Assembly: GCA_902766265.1 (NCBI GenBank)
Contig: CACXCY010000077.1
Coordinates: 1 to 10,558, forward strand
Length of the DNA stretch: 10,558 nucleotides
From: an uncultured Bacteroidota bacterium
GTDB taxonomy: Bacteria; Bacteroidota; Bacteroidia; Bacteroidales; P3
Direction: 5' to 3'
Numbering within the stretch: the first letter of the stretch is position 1; each line of letters starts with the position of its first letter. Below are positions 1 through 8,104 of this stretch, in pieces. Under the pieces are notes generated by a model. The model made no database searches and was not told the origin of the DNA. It worked only from the letters and a program-made list of their open reading frames with translations. Position numbers and translations under genes: made by a program.

Positions 1-924
1 AACCCCAACCTGAAACCTGAGCGCGTGACCAACTACGAAGTTGGTTTCCAGCAGGCCCTCAACAAGAAATCGGCTGTCAGTATCTCGGCATACTATAAAG
101 AGACCCGCGATCTGATTCAGTTGGTTCAGTATGCAGGTGCCGACCCCAACCCGAATTACTATTCCTACGATAACCTTGACTTCAAAACCATCAAGGGTTT
201 CACTCTTGCCTACGACCTCCGTCAGACCAATCACATCCGTATCAATGCCAACTATACGTTGCAGTATGCTGAAGGTACTGGTTTGAGCACCACCACCATG
301 TCGGAGCTGATTAAGTCGGGTTACACCACTTTGAAGATGCTGAACCCCATCAGCGACGACCGCCGTCACGAGTTCAAGGCCAACGTCGACTATCGTTTCG
401 GCAACGGCGAGGGCTGGTCATACAGCCGCAAGGTGAAAGACAAAGAGACTGGCGAAGCCAAAAAGAAAGAGGTGCACCCGTTCCAGAACTTTGGTGTCAA
501 CTTCATGGCTGTAGCCCAGTCAGGTCGTCCTTACACCAAGGCATTCAGCAACACACAGAATACTATCGTGGGTAGTTATCGTGGCGCCCGTCTGCCCTGG
601 GGCTTCTATTTCAATGCCATTGTCGACAAGACATGGCCTATCGCCATCCAGAACAGCAAGACTGGCAAGACCCGCCAGACCTACCTCAACGCTGCTATCA
701 CCATCAACAACCTGTTTGATTTGCGTAATGTCACAGGCGTCTTCTCCGTCACGGGCAATCCTACCGACGACGGTTACCTGAGCGACCCCGAGACCCAGTC
801 GATTATCAACAGCTACCTGGATCCCCAGTCCTATCGCGATATGTACGCCATCTACCTGACCAACTCTTACTGGAAGTTCTCCTCGCCGAGAACTATCAAA
901 CTGGGTTTGACCTATAGCTTCTAA
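1..924 (+). CDS. TonB-dependent receptor, C-terminal part (5' end outside window)
   Basis: The reading frame is open from the first base, so the true start lies upstream; 307 C-terminal residues are visible. They carry hallmarks of the outer-membrane barrel of SusC/CirA-like TonB-dependent receptors: an opening NPNLKPERVTNYEVGF segment, alternating aromatic/polar strands, the SGRPYT and GARLPWGFYFNAIVDK segments, NAAITINNLFDLRNV before the last strands, and a terminal strand ending in TYSF, a typical outer-membrane beta-signal with final Phe. Such barrels import ligands using energy passed on by TonB; the plug and any carboxypeptidase-like N-terminal domain are not visible. The substrate cannot be told. 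The stop lies 28 bp before the giant secreted-protein gene on the same strand, which suggests one operon. The family call is firm; the role beside a T9SS-style cargo gene is inference. Confidence 0.9.
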   Translation, partial: NPNLKPERVTNYEVGFQQALNKKSAVSISAYYKETRDLIQLVQYAGADPNPNYYSYDNLDFKTIKGFTLAYDLRQTNHIRINANYTLQYAEGTGLSTTTMSELIKSGYTTLKMLNPISDDRRHEFKANVDYRFGNGEGWSYSRKVKDKETGEAKKKEVHPFQNFGVNFMAVAQSGRPYTKAFSNTQNTIVGSYRGARLPWGFYFNAIVDKTWPIAIQNSKTGKTRQTYLNAAITINNLFDLRNVTGVFSVTGNPTDDGYLSDPETQSIINSYLDPQSYRDMYAIYLTNSYWKFSSPRTIKLGLTYSF

Positions 925-952
925 TATTACAACGAGAAAAAATTATTAAGAA

Positions 953-3900
953 ATGAAAAATATATTTAGCAAATTAGTATTAGCGGCTTTCTTGGTCTCA
1001 TCATTGATGGGAACGGCCGTGGCTCGCGAATGCACGACTTGCAAGAAGACGACCGCGAAAAAGACCGACATCCAAGCCAAGGCCGCTGTGTGCAAACGTG
1101 CACAGAGTACTGCAGAGCTGAACATCAACAATGTCCGTGCTCTTATCAACGGCTACGGCAACATGTGGTATGATGGTAGTATCACCCAGTACCATATCCC
1201 GAAAGACGGTACGTCGACTCCTTTGTACTGTGCTGCTTTGTGGATTGGTGGTACCGATGTCAATGACCAGTTGCGTATTGCTGCCCTGCGTTTTGGACAG
1301 AATGGTGACGACTATTGGCCAGGTCCCTTGACGATTGACGGCAAGGCCGATATCACGCTGGAGGTCTGCAACTATTACGACCGTCATTTCAAGATTACCC
1401 AATCTGATGTGCAGAACTTTATGGCTATGTTCGATTATACTGAGAACGGCGCAGTGCCTAACGCTAACTATGACGAAGGTGCTATTGCTCAGGTAATCAA
1501 GGAATGGCCTGCACATTCGAATTTCGATCACCAGTCCTACTATCTGGCTCCTTTCTGCGATGTTGATGGTGACGGTACGTATAACTATCAGGCAGGCGAC
1601 TATCCATATTACGATTTCGAGAACAAACTCTGTCCCCGTACATTGAAGGCCGCTCTTCGTCCTGGTGAGAACTATGTACCCAAACCAACGATGGAAGACT
1701 CTGCCGGCATCGTCACAGGCGGTCTGTTGACCGACCAGGTGCTGAAAGGTGACCAGACTATCTGGTGGGTGTTCAACGATATGGGTAACACGCACACGGA
1801 ATCTGGTGGACAGGCCATCGGTATGGAAATCCGCGCCCAGGCATTTGCTTTCGCCACTAATGACGAAATCAATAACATGACGTTCTATTCCTATGAGATT
1901 ATCAACCGTTCTACCTACGAGTTGCGCAATACCTACTTCAGCCAGTGGGTTGACCCGGACTTGGGTTACGGCTATGATGACTATATCGGATGCGATGTCA
2001 AGCGTGGTTTGGGTTATTGCTACAACGGTAAAGAGACTGACGGTCCCGGTACGGGTGCATACTCTGGTGTGCCTCCTGCCGTAGGTATCGACTTCTTCCA
2101 AGGTCCATATATGGATCCCGATGGCAAGGACAATCCTAAGATTGATATCTCCAAGATGCGTCTCTACTATCCGGACCAGTTGGCAAATTATGCTTTGCAG
2201 GGTGGTGGATACGATACCATTTCCCTTACCGACGACGCTGACCTTTATTATCCTTTGGCTTGGTATTTCAGACCTGACGATTCTATTGGCAACTGTGCAA
2301 TCAATGGCGTGAACTTTGGTAACAATATTATAGATGATGAGCGTTTTGGTATGCGTCGTTTCGTGTATTATGAGAACAGCAGTAACAATATCAACGGTGA
2401 GCCGTCGAAAGCTACCGACTACTACAACTATTTGCAGGGCTACTGGAAAAATGGCCAGCACATGAAATATGGCGGCAACGCTATTTCTACCGGTACCACC
2501 GATTTGAACTGCGACTTCATGTTCCCCGACGATAGTGACCCGCTGCACTGGGGTACGAACGGTGTGGTTCCTGAGACCAACCCAGACAACTGGACTGAGG
2601 TAACCTCGGGCAACAACGTCACTCCTGGTGACCGTCGTTTCATGCAGTCGGCAGGTCCCTTCACCCTGAAACCTGGTGCTTTGAATTACATCACTGTAGG
2701 TATTCCCTTTGCTCAGGCAACATCGGGTAGCGCTTGGTCGTCGGTTGATCTGCTTCGTGAGATTGACGATGTGTGCCAATCGCTGTTTGAAAACTGCTTC
2801 AAGGTACTTGACGGTCCTGAAGCTCCGACAGTAGTGGTTCAGGAACTTAACAATGAGGTTATCCTCTATCTCACATACGAGAATCCTGCCTCCAACAACT
2901 ACAACGAGAAATACAGCCAAGTCGATCCTTCCATTGTCCGCTCTTATACGACTTCGATTAATGGTGTTGATACCACGATGATGTATACCGACGATGAGAG
3001 AAGCTATAAGTTTGAGGGTTATCAGATTTATCAGCTGAAGAACGCTAATGTATCCATTGCCGACATCAATGATGAAACCAAGGCCCGCTTGGTAGCTCAG
3101 TGCGATATTGAGAACTATTATGATGAGGGCAAGACGGTGCCTATCGGAACGCTGGTCAACTATGAGAGCAATTCCTCCACAGGTCTGCTGACGGGTACGC
3201 CCATGGTGGTTGGTGCCAACGCTGGCATCCAGCATGTGTTCCGTATCAAGACTGACAAGTTTGCTTCGGGTACGAACACCAACTTGGTCAACAACCGTGA
3301 ATATTATTACATTGCCATAGCTTACGCCCACAATCGTTTCAAGGAGTATTCCCAGACGGAGGCAGCCAAGCTTGACGGTCAAAAGGAACCTTATCTGGCA
3401 GGCCGTAAGAACGAGCATGGTGGAAGTATCAAGGCAGTGGTGGCCATTCCTCACAATCCCGCTTCCGAGAATGGCGGTACGGTGGTGCAGGCCGAGTATG
3501 GTCTCTGCCCCAATATTACTCGTATTGAGGGTTATGGCAACGGTGGTTTTGCTCTGGAACTGACAGAAGAATCCATCGAAGAACTCATGGGTGCTCCTGG
3601 TCAGGAAGGCAAAGGCCCCGGAAAACTTGACGAAACTGTTTCCGTCAACCCCTCGGCTCCTGCCTATAGTGCCAGAATGACGTCACCTTGTATGGTGGCT
3701 CATCCGCGCTACAAACAGAACGCCGGCCCGGTTAACGTTAAGGTTATTGACCCGTTGAACATTAAGAGCGGCAAGTTCTATATCCAGTTCGACGGTGTCA
3801 GCGATAGCTCCAGATGGGTGATTTCAAAGACTGACGGTACGCCGCTATACGACAGCGTCTATACAGATACAGCCGATTTTGTCATCAGCCGTTACAACGA

Positions 3901-5782
3901 GCAGCTGTTCCTTGACTTGGGCATTGCTGTTTCTATTAAGAATCCCGATGCTGTAGCAAGCGATTTGGAGGTTTATTCCTCTGCTTCGGGTGTATCGGTG
4001 CTAGGTGGCCTAGTTAATAATGGTTGTGTCCTTTCTTCTTCGATGACCTTTGCAGATAATACTAAGCAGTGGCTTAGCGGTGTTCCTGATAATGATAACT
4101 CAATCATTACCAATTGGGTGCGTTCGGGCGCACAATACGCTCAAGCAAATCTGCTTACGTTTGTTAATAATACAACTCAATACTCCAATCGTGAGAACTA
4201 TATTGATGAAGATTACTACAAATCCTATCTCAATAGCAATACGTTGCGTACCGAGGTTTATCCGATGGATAAGTTCCAGGTGTTTGAAGGTGTGGTTAAT
4301 GGCTTGTGGGCTCCCTACGGTCTCTGTTCCACCCTCGAGTATCATCCAGGTTTCAATTTCCGTTATTTCCTCTCTGACTCGACATTGATGGATTCGTTGA
4401 AAGCTGATCGTACCACACCGGCAGGTATTGAGCCCTATTTCCAGGCAATCCGTCGTTCGATGAATCATACGACCAACAAGTCGTTGATGTATAATGATAT
4501 GTCCAAGTTGCCGAGCGTCCGTATCGTTTTGACCTCCGATCAGACCAAGTGGACCCGGTGCCCGGTGCTTGAGATGTGCGACGATTATACCCAAGCTGAA
4601 GGCAACGCCCGCCGTTTCCAGCTCCGCAAGCACAAATCTGTCGACAAGAACGGAGATACGTTAGCCGGTGCAGCAACGGCTTCCGACCTGACGAATCCCA
4701 GCAGCCCTGCCTATATCTCCGAATATGGTATGGGTTGGTTCCCCGGTTATGCCATTAATCTAGAAACGGGTGAGCGCTTGAACGTCATGTTTGGTGAGGA
4801 TTCGCGTTTTGTCCAGTACAATGGTCGCGATATGCTTTGGAATCCTGTCAACACCGTGATGAACGGTACGCAGAACCATGTCCTGGGTGGTCGTCATTAT
4901 GTGTATGTGTTGAATGCAATGACACAGCGCTTCCCGCGTTACCATACCAAGACCGACGTTCTGTCGCTGGCCAACTACAAGACTCCTTCATATGACGCTG
5001 GTCGCTGGGCAGTGCAGATGCTCCGCTCATTGGATCATTTCTATACCTTCGGTCCTTCGTGGACTGGTGCCAACTGCGGTAACAAGTTCTCCGACTATAA
5101 GTTCGAAATCAAGAACGGTCTTCTGAAGAGCGAAGGCAAGAAGCTCATCGTTCCCATGCGTGACTCTGCCGCATTCCTCTTCTCTACGGTGGCTTGGGTC
5201 AACATGCCGTTGGTGAATAGCCGCTTTGAGTTTGACAATCCTATAGATATCCCGTGCGATGTGACCATTGATATCAATGTCAAACGTCAGTATGGTGCAT
5301 ATATGAGTGACAACGGTACCACACCGCTCAACTGCGGTCAGGATACGCTCAACAGGAACAATCCTATGTATATGTTCGAGCTCACAGACGACATTGTCAC
5401 CCTCACGGGTCAGGCAACATCCAAGGACGCCAAGCAGTCGTATAAGGATTCGCTGCTGTCAATGATTAATGTTGTCCCCAACCCCTATTACAGCTACTCT
5501 AATTACGAGACGGCAAGTCAATTGGAGACGAAGGTGCGTTTCACCAACGTTCCCGCCAATTCCACCATCTCCATCTATACGGTTGATGGCACGCTGGTGC
5601 GTCGCTTGGGACCCACGCCTTCCAATACCACAACTGCCGACTGGGATCTCCACAACCACAACGGTTTGCCAATCGCAGGTGGCGTGTATCTGATTCATTT
5701 CAATTGTCCAGATGTGGGAGAACGCGTTGTGAAATGGTTTGGCACGATGCGTCCTGTTGATCTGAACTCGTATCAGTTCTAA
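953..5782 (+). CDS. Giant secreted protein with T9SS-type/FlgD-like C-terminal domain
   Basis: This 1609-residue protein begins with a clear signal peptide (residues 1-24, cleavage after TAVA), followed by a CxxC motif (C27, C30) and a Lys/Thr-rich linker. A conserved-looking N-terminal region (about 55-450) includes NNVRALINGYGNMWYD, ALWIGG, a DVDGDG Ca-binding-type loop at 203-208, WWVFND around 271-276 and QWVDPDLG around 331-338. A fibronectin-III-like stretch lies at about 621-800 (GPEAPTV through KFEGYQIYQL to YYYIAIAYAHN). The last ~100 residues start at VVPNPYYSY (about 1507), run through ISIYTVDGTLVRRL and GLPIAGGVYLIHF, and end VVKWFGTMRPVDLNSYQF. That layout matches Bacteroidota proteins annotated as having a T9SS C-terminal target domain, exported through SprA and handled by PorV. 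No catalytic motif was recognised, so the function is unknown. The ATG at 953 is supported by the signal peptide and an A-rich leader. The PorV-like gene follows after 36 bp. Confidence 0.85.
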   Translation: MKNIFSKLVLAAFLVSSLMGTAVARECTTCKKTTAKKTDIQAKAAVCKRAQSTAELNINNVRALINGYGNMWYDGSITQYHIPKDGTSTPLYCAALWIGGTDVNDQLRIAALRFGQNGDDYWPGPLTIDGKADITLEVCNYYDRHFKITQSDVQNFMAMFDYTENGAVPNANYDEGAIAQVIKEWPAHSNFDHQSYYLAPFCDVDGDGTYNYQAGDYPYYDFENKLCPRTLKAALRPGENYVPKPTMEDSAGIVTGGLLTDQVLKGDQTIWWVFNDMGNTHTESGGQAIGMEIRAQAFAFATNDEINNMTFYSYEIINRSTYELRNTYFSQWVDPDLGYGYDDYIGCDVKRGLGYCYNGKETDGPGTGAYSGVPPAVGIDFFQGPYMDPDGKDNPKIDISKMRLYYPDQLANYALQGGGYDTISLTDDADLYYPLAWYFRPDDSIGNCAINGVNFGNNIIDDERFGMRRFVYYENSSNNINGEPSKATDYYNYLQGYWKNGQHMKYGGNAISTGTTDLNCDFMFPDDSDPLHWGTNGVVPETNPDNWTEVTSGNNVTPGDRRFMQSAGPFTLKPGALNYITVGIPFAQATSGSAWSSVDLLREIDDVCQSLFENCFKVLDGPEAPTVVVQELNNEVILYLTYENPASNNYNEKYSQVDPSIVRSYTTSINGVDTTMMYTDDERSYKFEGYQIYQLKNANVSIADINDETKARLVAQCDIENYYDEGKTVPIGTLVNYESNSSTGLLTGTPMVVGANAGIQHVFRIKTDKFASGTNTNLVNNREYYYIAIAYAHNRFKEYSQTEAAKLDGQKEPYLAGRKNEHGGSIKAVVAIPHNPASENGGTVVQAEYGLCPNITRIEGYGNGGFALELTEESIEELMGAPGQEGKGPGKLDETVSVNPSAPAYSARMTSPCMVAHPRYKQNAGPVNVKVIDPLNIKSGKFYIQFDGVSDSSRWVISKTDGTPLYDSVYTDTADFVISRYNEQLFLDLGIAVSIKNPDAVASDLEVYSSASGVSVLGGLVNNGCVLSSSMTFADNTKQWLSGVPDNDNSIITNWVRSGAQYAQANLLTFVNNTTQYSNRENYIDEDYYKSYLNSNTLRTEVYPMDKFQVFEGVVNGLWAPYGLCSTLEYHPGFNFRYFLSDSTLMDSLKADRTTPAGIEPYFQAIRRSMNHTTNKSLMYNDMSKLPSVRIVLTSDQTKWTRCPVLEMCDDYTQAEGNARRFQLRKHKSVDKNGDTLAGAATASDLTNPSSPAYISEYGMGWFPGYAINLETGERLNVMFGEDSRFVQYNGRDMLWNPVNTVMNGTQNHVLGGRHYVYVLNAMTQRFPRYHTKTDVLSLANYKTPSYDAGRWAVQMLRSLDHFYTFGPSWTGANCGNKFSDYKFEIKNGLLKSEGKKLIVPMRDSAAFLFSTVAWVNMPLVNSRFEFDNPIDIPCDVTIDINVKRQYGAYMSDNGTTPLNCGQDTLNRNNPMYMFELTDDIVTLTGQATSKDAKQSYKDSLLSMINVVPNPYYSYSNYETASQLETKVRFTNVPANSTISIYTVDGTLVRRLGPTPSNTTTADWDLHNHNGLPIAGGVYLIHFNCPDVGERVVKWFGTMRPVDLNSYQF

Positions 5783-5818
5783 ATAATCTTGATTGAAAAT
5801 AATAAAAACAATACAGAA

Positions 5819-6889
5819 ATGAAAAATATATTTAGAATAATAGCAGTAGTTGTCCTAACGACAGTGCTGTCGTTGCCAGCCGCTATGGCAGGTAACGACA
5901 ACCGTCGTGGTACGGCCGGTGCCACCGAGTTATTGATCAACCCTTGGGCACGCAGTGCTGGTTGGGGTAGCGTGAATACTGCTTGCGCTCGTGGTATCGA
6001 CGCATTCTACATGAATGTTGCAGGTTTGTCCTTCATTGAGAAGAATGAGGTGGCCTATAGCAACACGTTGTGGCTTGGTGGTAAGTCAGGACTCAGCAGT
6101 GCTGCTACAATCAATGCGTTTGCATTGGGTCTGCGTCTCTTCGACAAGGGCGTCTTGGGACTTTATGTTATGGCAATGAATTTCGGCGACATCGAAGTGA
6201 CCAGTTATAATAGCCCTGAAGGCGGTAACAATGGTACCTTCTCGCCCTCTGTGATGAACCTTAACGTGGCCTATGCGCACTCCTTTACGAAGAGTATCCA
6301 TGGTGGTTTCAATCTGAAAGTTATCAGCGAAAGCACAGCTGATATTTCGGGTACCGGTATCGGTCTTGACGCAGGCATCCAGTATGTAACAGGTGAGGAA
6401 GATGAACTGAAGTTCGGTATCTCCTTGAAGAATATCGGACCTGCCATGAGCTTCAGCGGCACCGGTTTCTCTTTCCAGTTCGTGAACGCCAATGACAACA
6501 ACATGACCGCCGAGTATCGCTCGGGCGAGATAGAGTTGCCTACATGCTTCAACATCGGTATTTCCTATGACTTCCTTATTGACAAGTGGGATCAGCGAGT
6601 GACATTGGCTGGTAATTTCACCTCAAATGCTTTCTTGAAAGACAATTTTGTTCTCGGTCTTGAATACAGTTTGCTGAATCGTGTGCAGTTGCGTGCCGGA
6701 TATGTGTATCAGAACGATATTTTCAGTAGTGCCAACCGTACCACTGCCAACACAGGCCTTGCCGTCGGTGGTAGTGTGAATATCCCGTTGTCAGAGAAGA
6801 ACAATACTGCAATCGTGCTTGATTACGCCTATCGTTCGGCCAACCCCATGAAGGGTTCGCACTCTATAGGCGCCAGTTTGAAATTCTAA
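5819..6889 (+). CDS. PorV/PorQ-family outer-membrane barrel protein
   Basis: The product is 356 residues with a signal peptide (1-24, cleavage after PAAMA), then GTAGATELLINPWARSAGWG and a short segment ending in DAFYMNVAGLSF. This is the characteristic N-terminal signature of the PorV/PorQ (FadL-like) barrels. The rest alternates as beta strands and ends GASLKF, an outer-membrane beta-signal. In characterised T9SS, PorV binds the C-terminal domain of cargo leaving the SprA translocon and passes it to the surface attachment machinery; PorQ and other paralogues have less defined roles. Position directly after a gene for a putative T9SS cargo suggests a dedicated partner, which is inference. 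I chose the ATG at 5819 rather than an in-frame TTG at 5789, because it begins the signal peptide directly and sits in the same 21-nt context as the upstream gene's start. It is the last gene before a strong terminator. Confidence 0.82.
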   Translation: MKNIFRIIAVVVLTTVLSLPAAMAGNDNRRGTAGATELLINPWARSAGWGSVNTACARGIDAFYMNVAGLSFIEKNEVAYSNTLWLGGKSGLSSAATINAFALGLRLFDKGVLGLYVMAMNFGDIEVTSYNSPEGGNNGTFSPSVMNLNVAYAHSFTKSIHGGFNLKVISESTADISGTGIGLDAGIQYVTGEEDELKFGISLKNIGPAMSFSGTGFSFQFVNANDNNMTAEYRSGEIELPTCFNIGISYDFLIDKWDQRVTLAGNFTSNAFLKDNFVLGLEYSLLNRVQLRAGYVYQNDIFSSANRTTANTGLAVGGSVNIPLSEKNNTAIVLDYAYRSANPMKGSHSIGASLKF

Positions 6890-6910
6890 ACGGACTGAGT
6901 TATATAAATG

Positions 6911-6949
6911 AATTGGGAAAGGTTCCTACACGGACCTTTCCTAATTTTT
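6911..6949 (+). terminator. Rho-independent terminator of the receptor/cargo/PorV operon
   Basis: The arms AATTGGGAAAGGT (6911-6923) and ACCTTTCCTAATT (6934-6946) pair over 13 positions with one G-T wobble, around a 10-nt loop. The 3' arm runs into five T residues (6945-6949). It starts 21 bp after the stop of the PorV-like gene. Confidence 0.85.
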
Positions 6950-6956
6950 AGTTGTC

Positions 6957-7042
6957 TTTGAATTGCATAGTATGAGTGGCCTATAATAAAGAGGCCGATG
7001 TTATAACCGAGGCGGTTTCAGACCGTCCTAAATTAACCTAAT
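6957..7042 (+). promoter_or_regulatory. Candidate promoter and structured leader of greA
   Basis: The gap after the upstream terminator must hold the greA promoter. It contains TTTG at 6957-6960 (TTGAAT at 6958-6963) and TATAAT at 6982-6987, an 18-nt spacing in the sigma-70 style; no clean TAnnTTTG box is present. A short inverted repeat GGCCT (6978-6982) / AGGCC overlaps the TATAAT region. A second, GGCGGT...ACCGTC, lies just before the start codon. The promoter call is tentative, and the hairpins are weak (5-6 bp). Confidence 0.3.
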
Positions 7043-7516
7043 ATGTCAGAAATTAAATATTATAGCGAAGAGGGTCTGCAAAAATTGAAAGACGAACTCC
7101 ACCAACTGATAGCTTTCGACCGCCCTGCCGCTGCCGCTGCTATCGCTGAGGCACGCGACAAAGGGGATTTGTCGGAGAATGCCGAATACGACGCTGCCAA
7201 GGAGGCCCAGGGGCATTTGGAGGCGCGTATATCCAAGCTTCAGGAGCTGGTGGCCAACGCCCGTTTGCTTGACGAATCGAAGATTGACACTTCCCGTGTG
7301 TTGCTGCTTTCGCGTATCAATATCCGCAACACGAAGAACAACGCCAAGCAATCGTACCAGATAGTACCCGAGAGCGAAGCAGATTTCAAGCAGGGCAAGA
7401 TTTCCGTCTCCTCACCCTTTGCACAGGCATTTCTTGGCCACAAGGCAGGCGAGACAGTCAACGTTGTCGTCCCCGCCGGTACGATGATATTTGAAATACT
7501 TTCGGTGGAAAGATAG
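7043..7516 (+). CDS. greA: Transcription elongation factor GreA
   Basis: The 157-residue product matches the usual GreA length (158 in E. coli) and architecture. An N-terminal coiled coil (about 1-75) carries the conserved tip GDLSENAEYDAAKE (41-54), with acidic residues D42 and E45 in the positions that coordinate the catalytic Mg2+ in the RNA polymerase secondary channel. A C-terminal FKBP-like domain includes SEADFKQGKISVSSPFAQAF and ends in FEILSVER. GreA stimulates cleavage of backtracked transcripts, so that stalled RNA polymerase can resume. The gene ends in tandem TAG codons, and the HIT gene follows after 60 bp on the same strand, a pairing I recall from other Bacteroidales. The ATG is preceded by an AT-rich leader without a strong Shine-Dalgarno sequence. 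Nothing odd was seen. Confidence 0.96.
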   Translation: MSEIKYYSEEGLQKLKDELHQLIAFDRPAAAAAIAEARDKGDLSENAEYDAAKEAQGHLEARISKLQELVANARLLDESKIDTSRVLLLSRINIRNTKNNAKQSYQIVPESEADFKQGKISVSSPFAQAFLGHKAGETVNVVVPAGTMIFEILSVER

Positions 7517-7576
7517 TAGGGAAACTTAGTTTCTAAATCTCGCAACCTTTCCGGTTCGCGGCAAAGCAAATAAACT

Positions 7577-7969
7577 ATGGCTTCAATATTTTCACGTATC
7601 GTGGCAGGGGAGATTCCTTGCTACAAGGTCGCCGAGACCGAGGATTTTTTGGCGTTTCTCGATATCAATCCTGTCGTTAAAGGCCACGTGCTCTGTATTC
7701 CCAAGAAAGAGGTGGATTATATCTTCGACCTTGATGACGAGCTGTTTGTCAATCTGCATCTTTTTAGCCGCCGTGTGGCTCGGGGGCTTAAGAAGGTCTG
7801 TCCATGCATGAAAGTGGGAGTGGCTGTGGTAGGCATCGATGTGCCGCATACGCATATCCATCTGATGCCGCTCAACGCGCCTGGCGACCTCAATTTCGCC
7901 CATCATGTGCAGATGACTCCGGAAGAATTGTCCGATTTGGCCTCAAAAATCGCCGCTGCCATTGAGTAG
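7577..7969 (+). CDS. HIT-family nucleotide hydrolase (HINT/Fhit-like)
   Basis: This complete 130-residue HIT-domain protein starts ASIFSRIVAGEIPCYKVAE, the usual HIT opening, and carries FLDINPVVKGHVLCIPKKEV (about 28-45). The histidine triad is HTHIHLMP (H91, H93, H95, with H93 the expected nucleophile). Family members hydrolyse purine nucleotide conjugates such as nucleoside phosphoramidates or dinucleoside polyphosphates in the cytoplasm; the exact substrate here is not determined. It lies 60 bp behind greA and is probably co-transcribed, since I see no clear terminator or -7 box between them. Transcription probably ends at the hairpin 38 bp after its stop. Confidence 0.94.
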   Translation: MASIFSRIVAGEIPCYKVAETEDFLAFLDINPVVKGHVLCIPKKEVDYIFDLDDELFVNLHLFSRRVARGLKKVCPCMKVGVAVVGIDVPHTHIHLMPLNAPGDLNFAHHVQMTPEELSDLASKIAAAIE

Positions 7970-7981
7970 CGCGCGAGGAGG

Positions 7982-8004
7982 TATCTTTGTCGGGCGACAA
8001 GATA
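7982..8004. repeat. Small hairpin before the main terminator
   Basis: TATCTTTGTC and GACAAGATA pair around a GGGC loop, with one bulged T. It lies between the HIT stop and the stronger hairpin. It could aid termination, but on its own it lacks a T tract. Confidence 0.35.
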
Positions 8005-8006
8005 TT

Positions 8007-8046
8007 AAATGGTCAGGGGGCTTCGTATGAAGCCCCCTGACCATTT
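8007..8046. terminator. Bidirectional terminator between convergent HIT and purM genes
   Basis: A perfect 18-bp inverted repeat, AAATGGTCAGGGGGCTTC (8007-8024) with its complement at 8029-8046, surrounds a 4-nt GTAT loop. The GC-rich stem is flanked by AAAT/ATTT, so it can act in both directions. It lies between genes that point towards each other, where a shared terminator is expected. The T tracts are short (three), so efficiency is uncertain. Confidence 0.8.
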
Positions 8047-8104
8047 GTGCATCCTGGCTGATTCCGTAGGGTGTGTTGTCTTGATGTCCCGGAATAGTGT
8101 GGGG

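Noticed and set aside
1001..3454. An 817-codon open frame on the minus strand opposite the giant secreted-protein gene
   Set aside because: It is fully antisense to a gene with a convincing signal peptide and domain pattern. Its translation has no recognisable domain, and long antisense frames arise from the codon bias of the sense gene.
5789..5818. Upstream TTG start for the PorV-like gene
   Set aside because: It would add ten polar residues before an otherwise perfect signal peptide. The ATG at 5819 also shares its context with the upstream gene's start.
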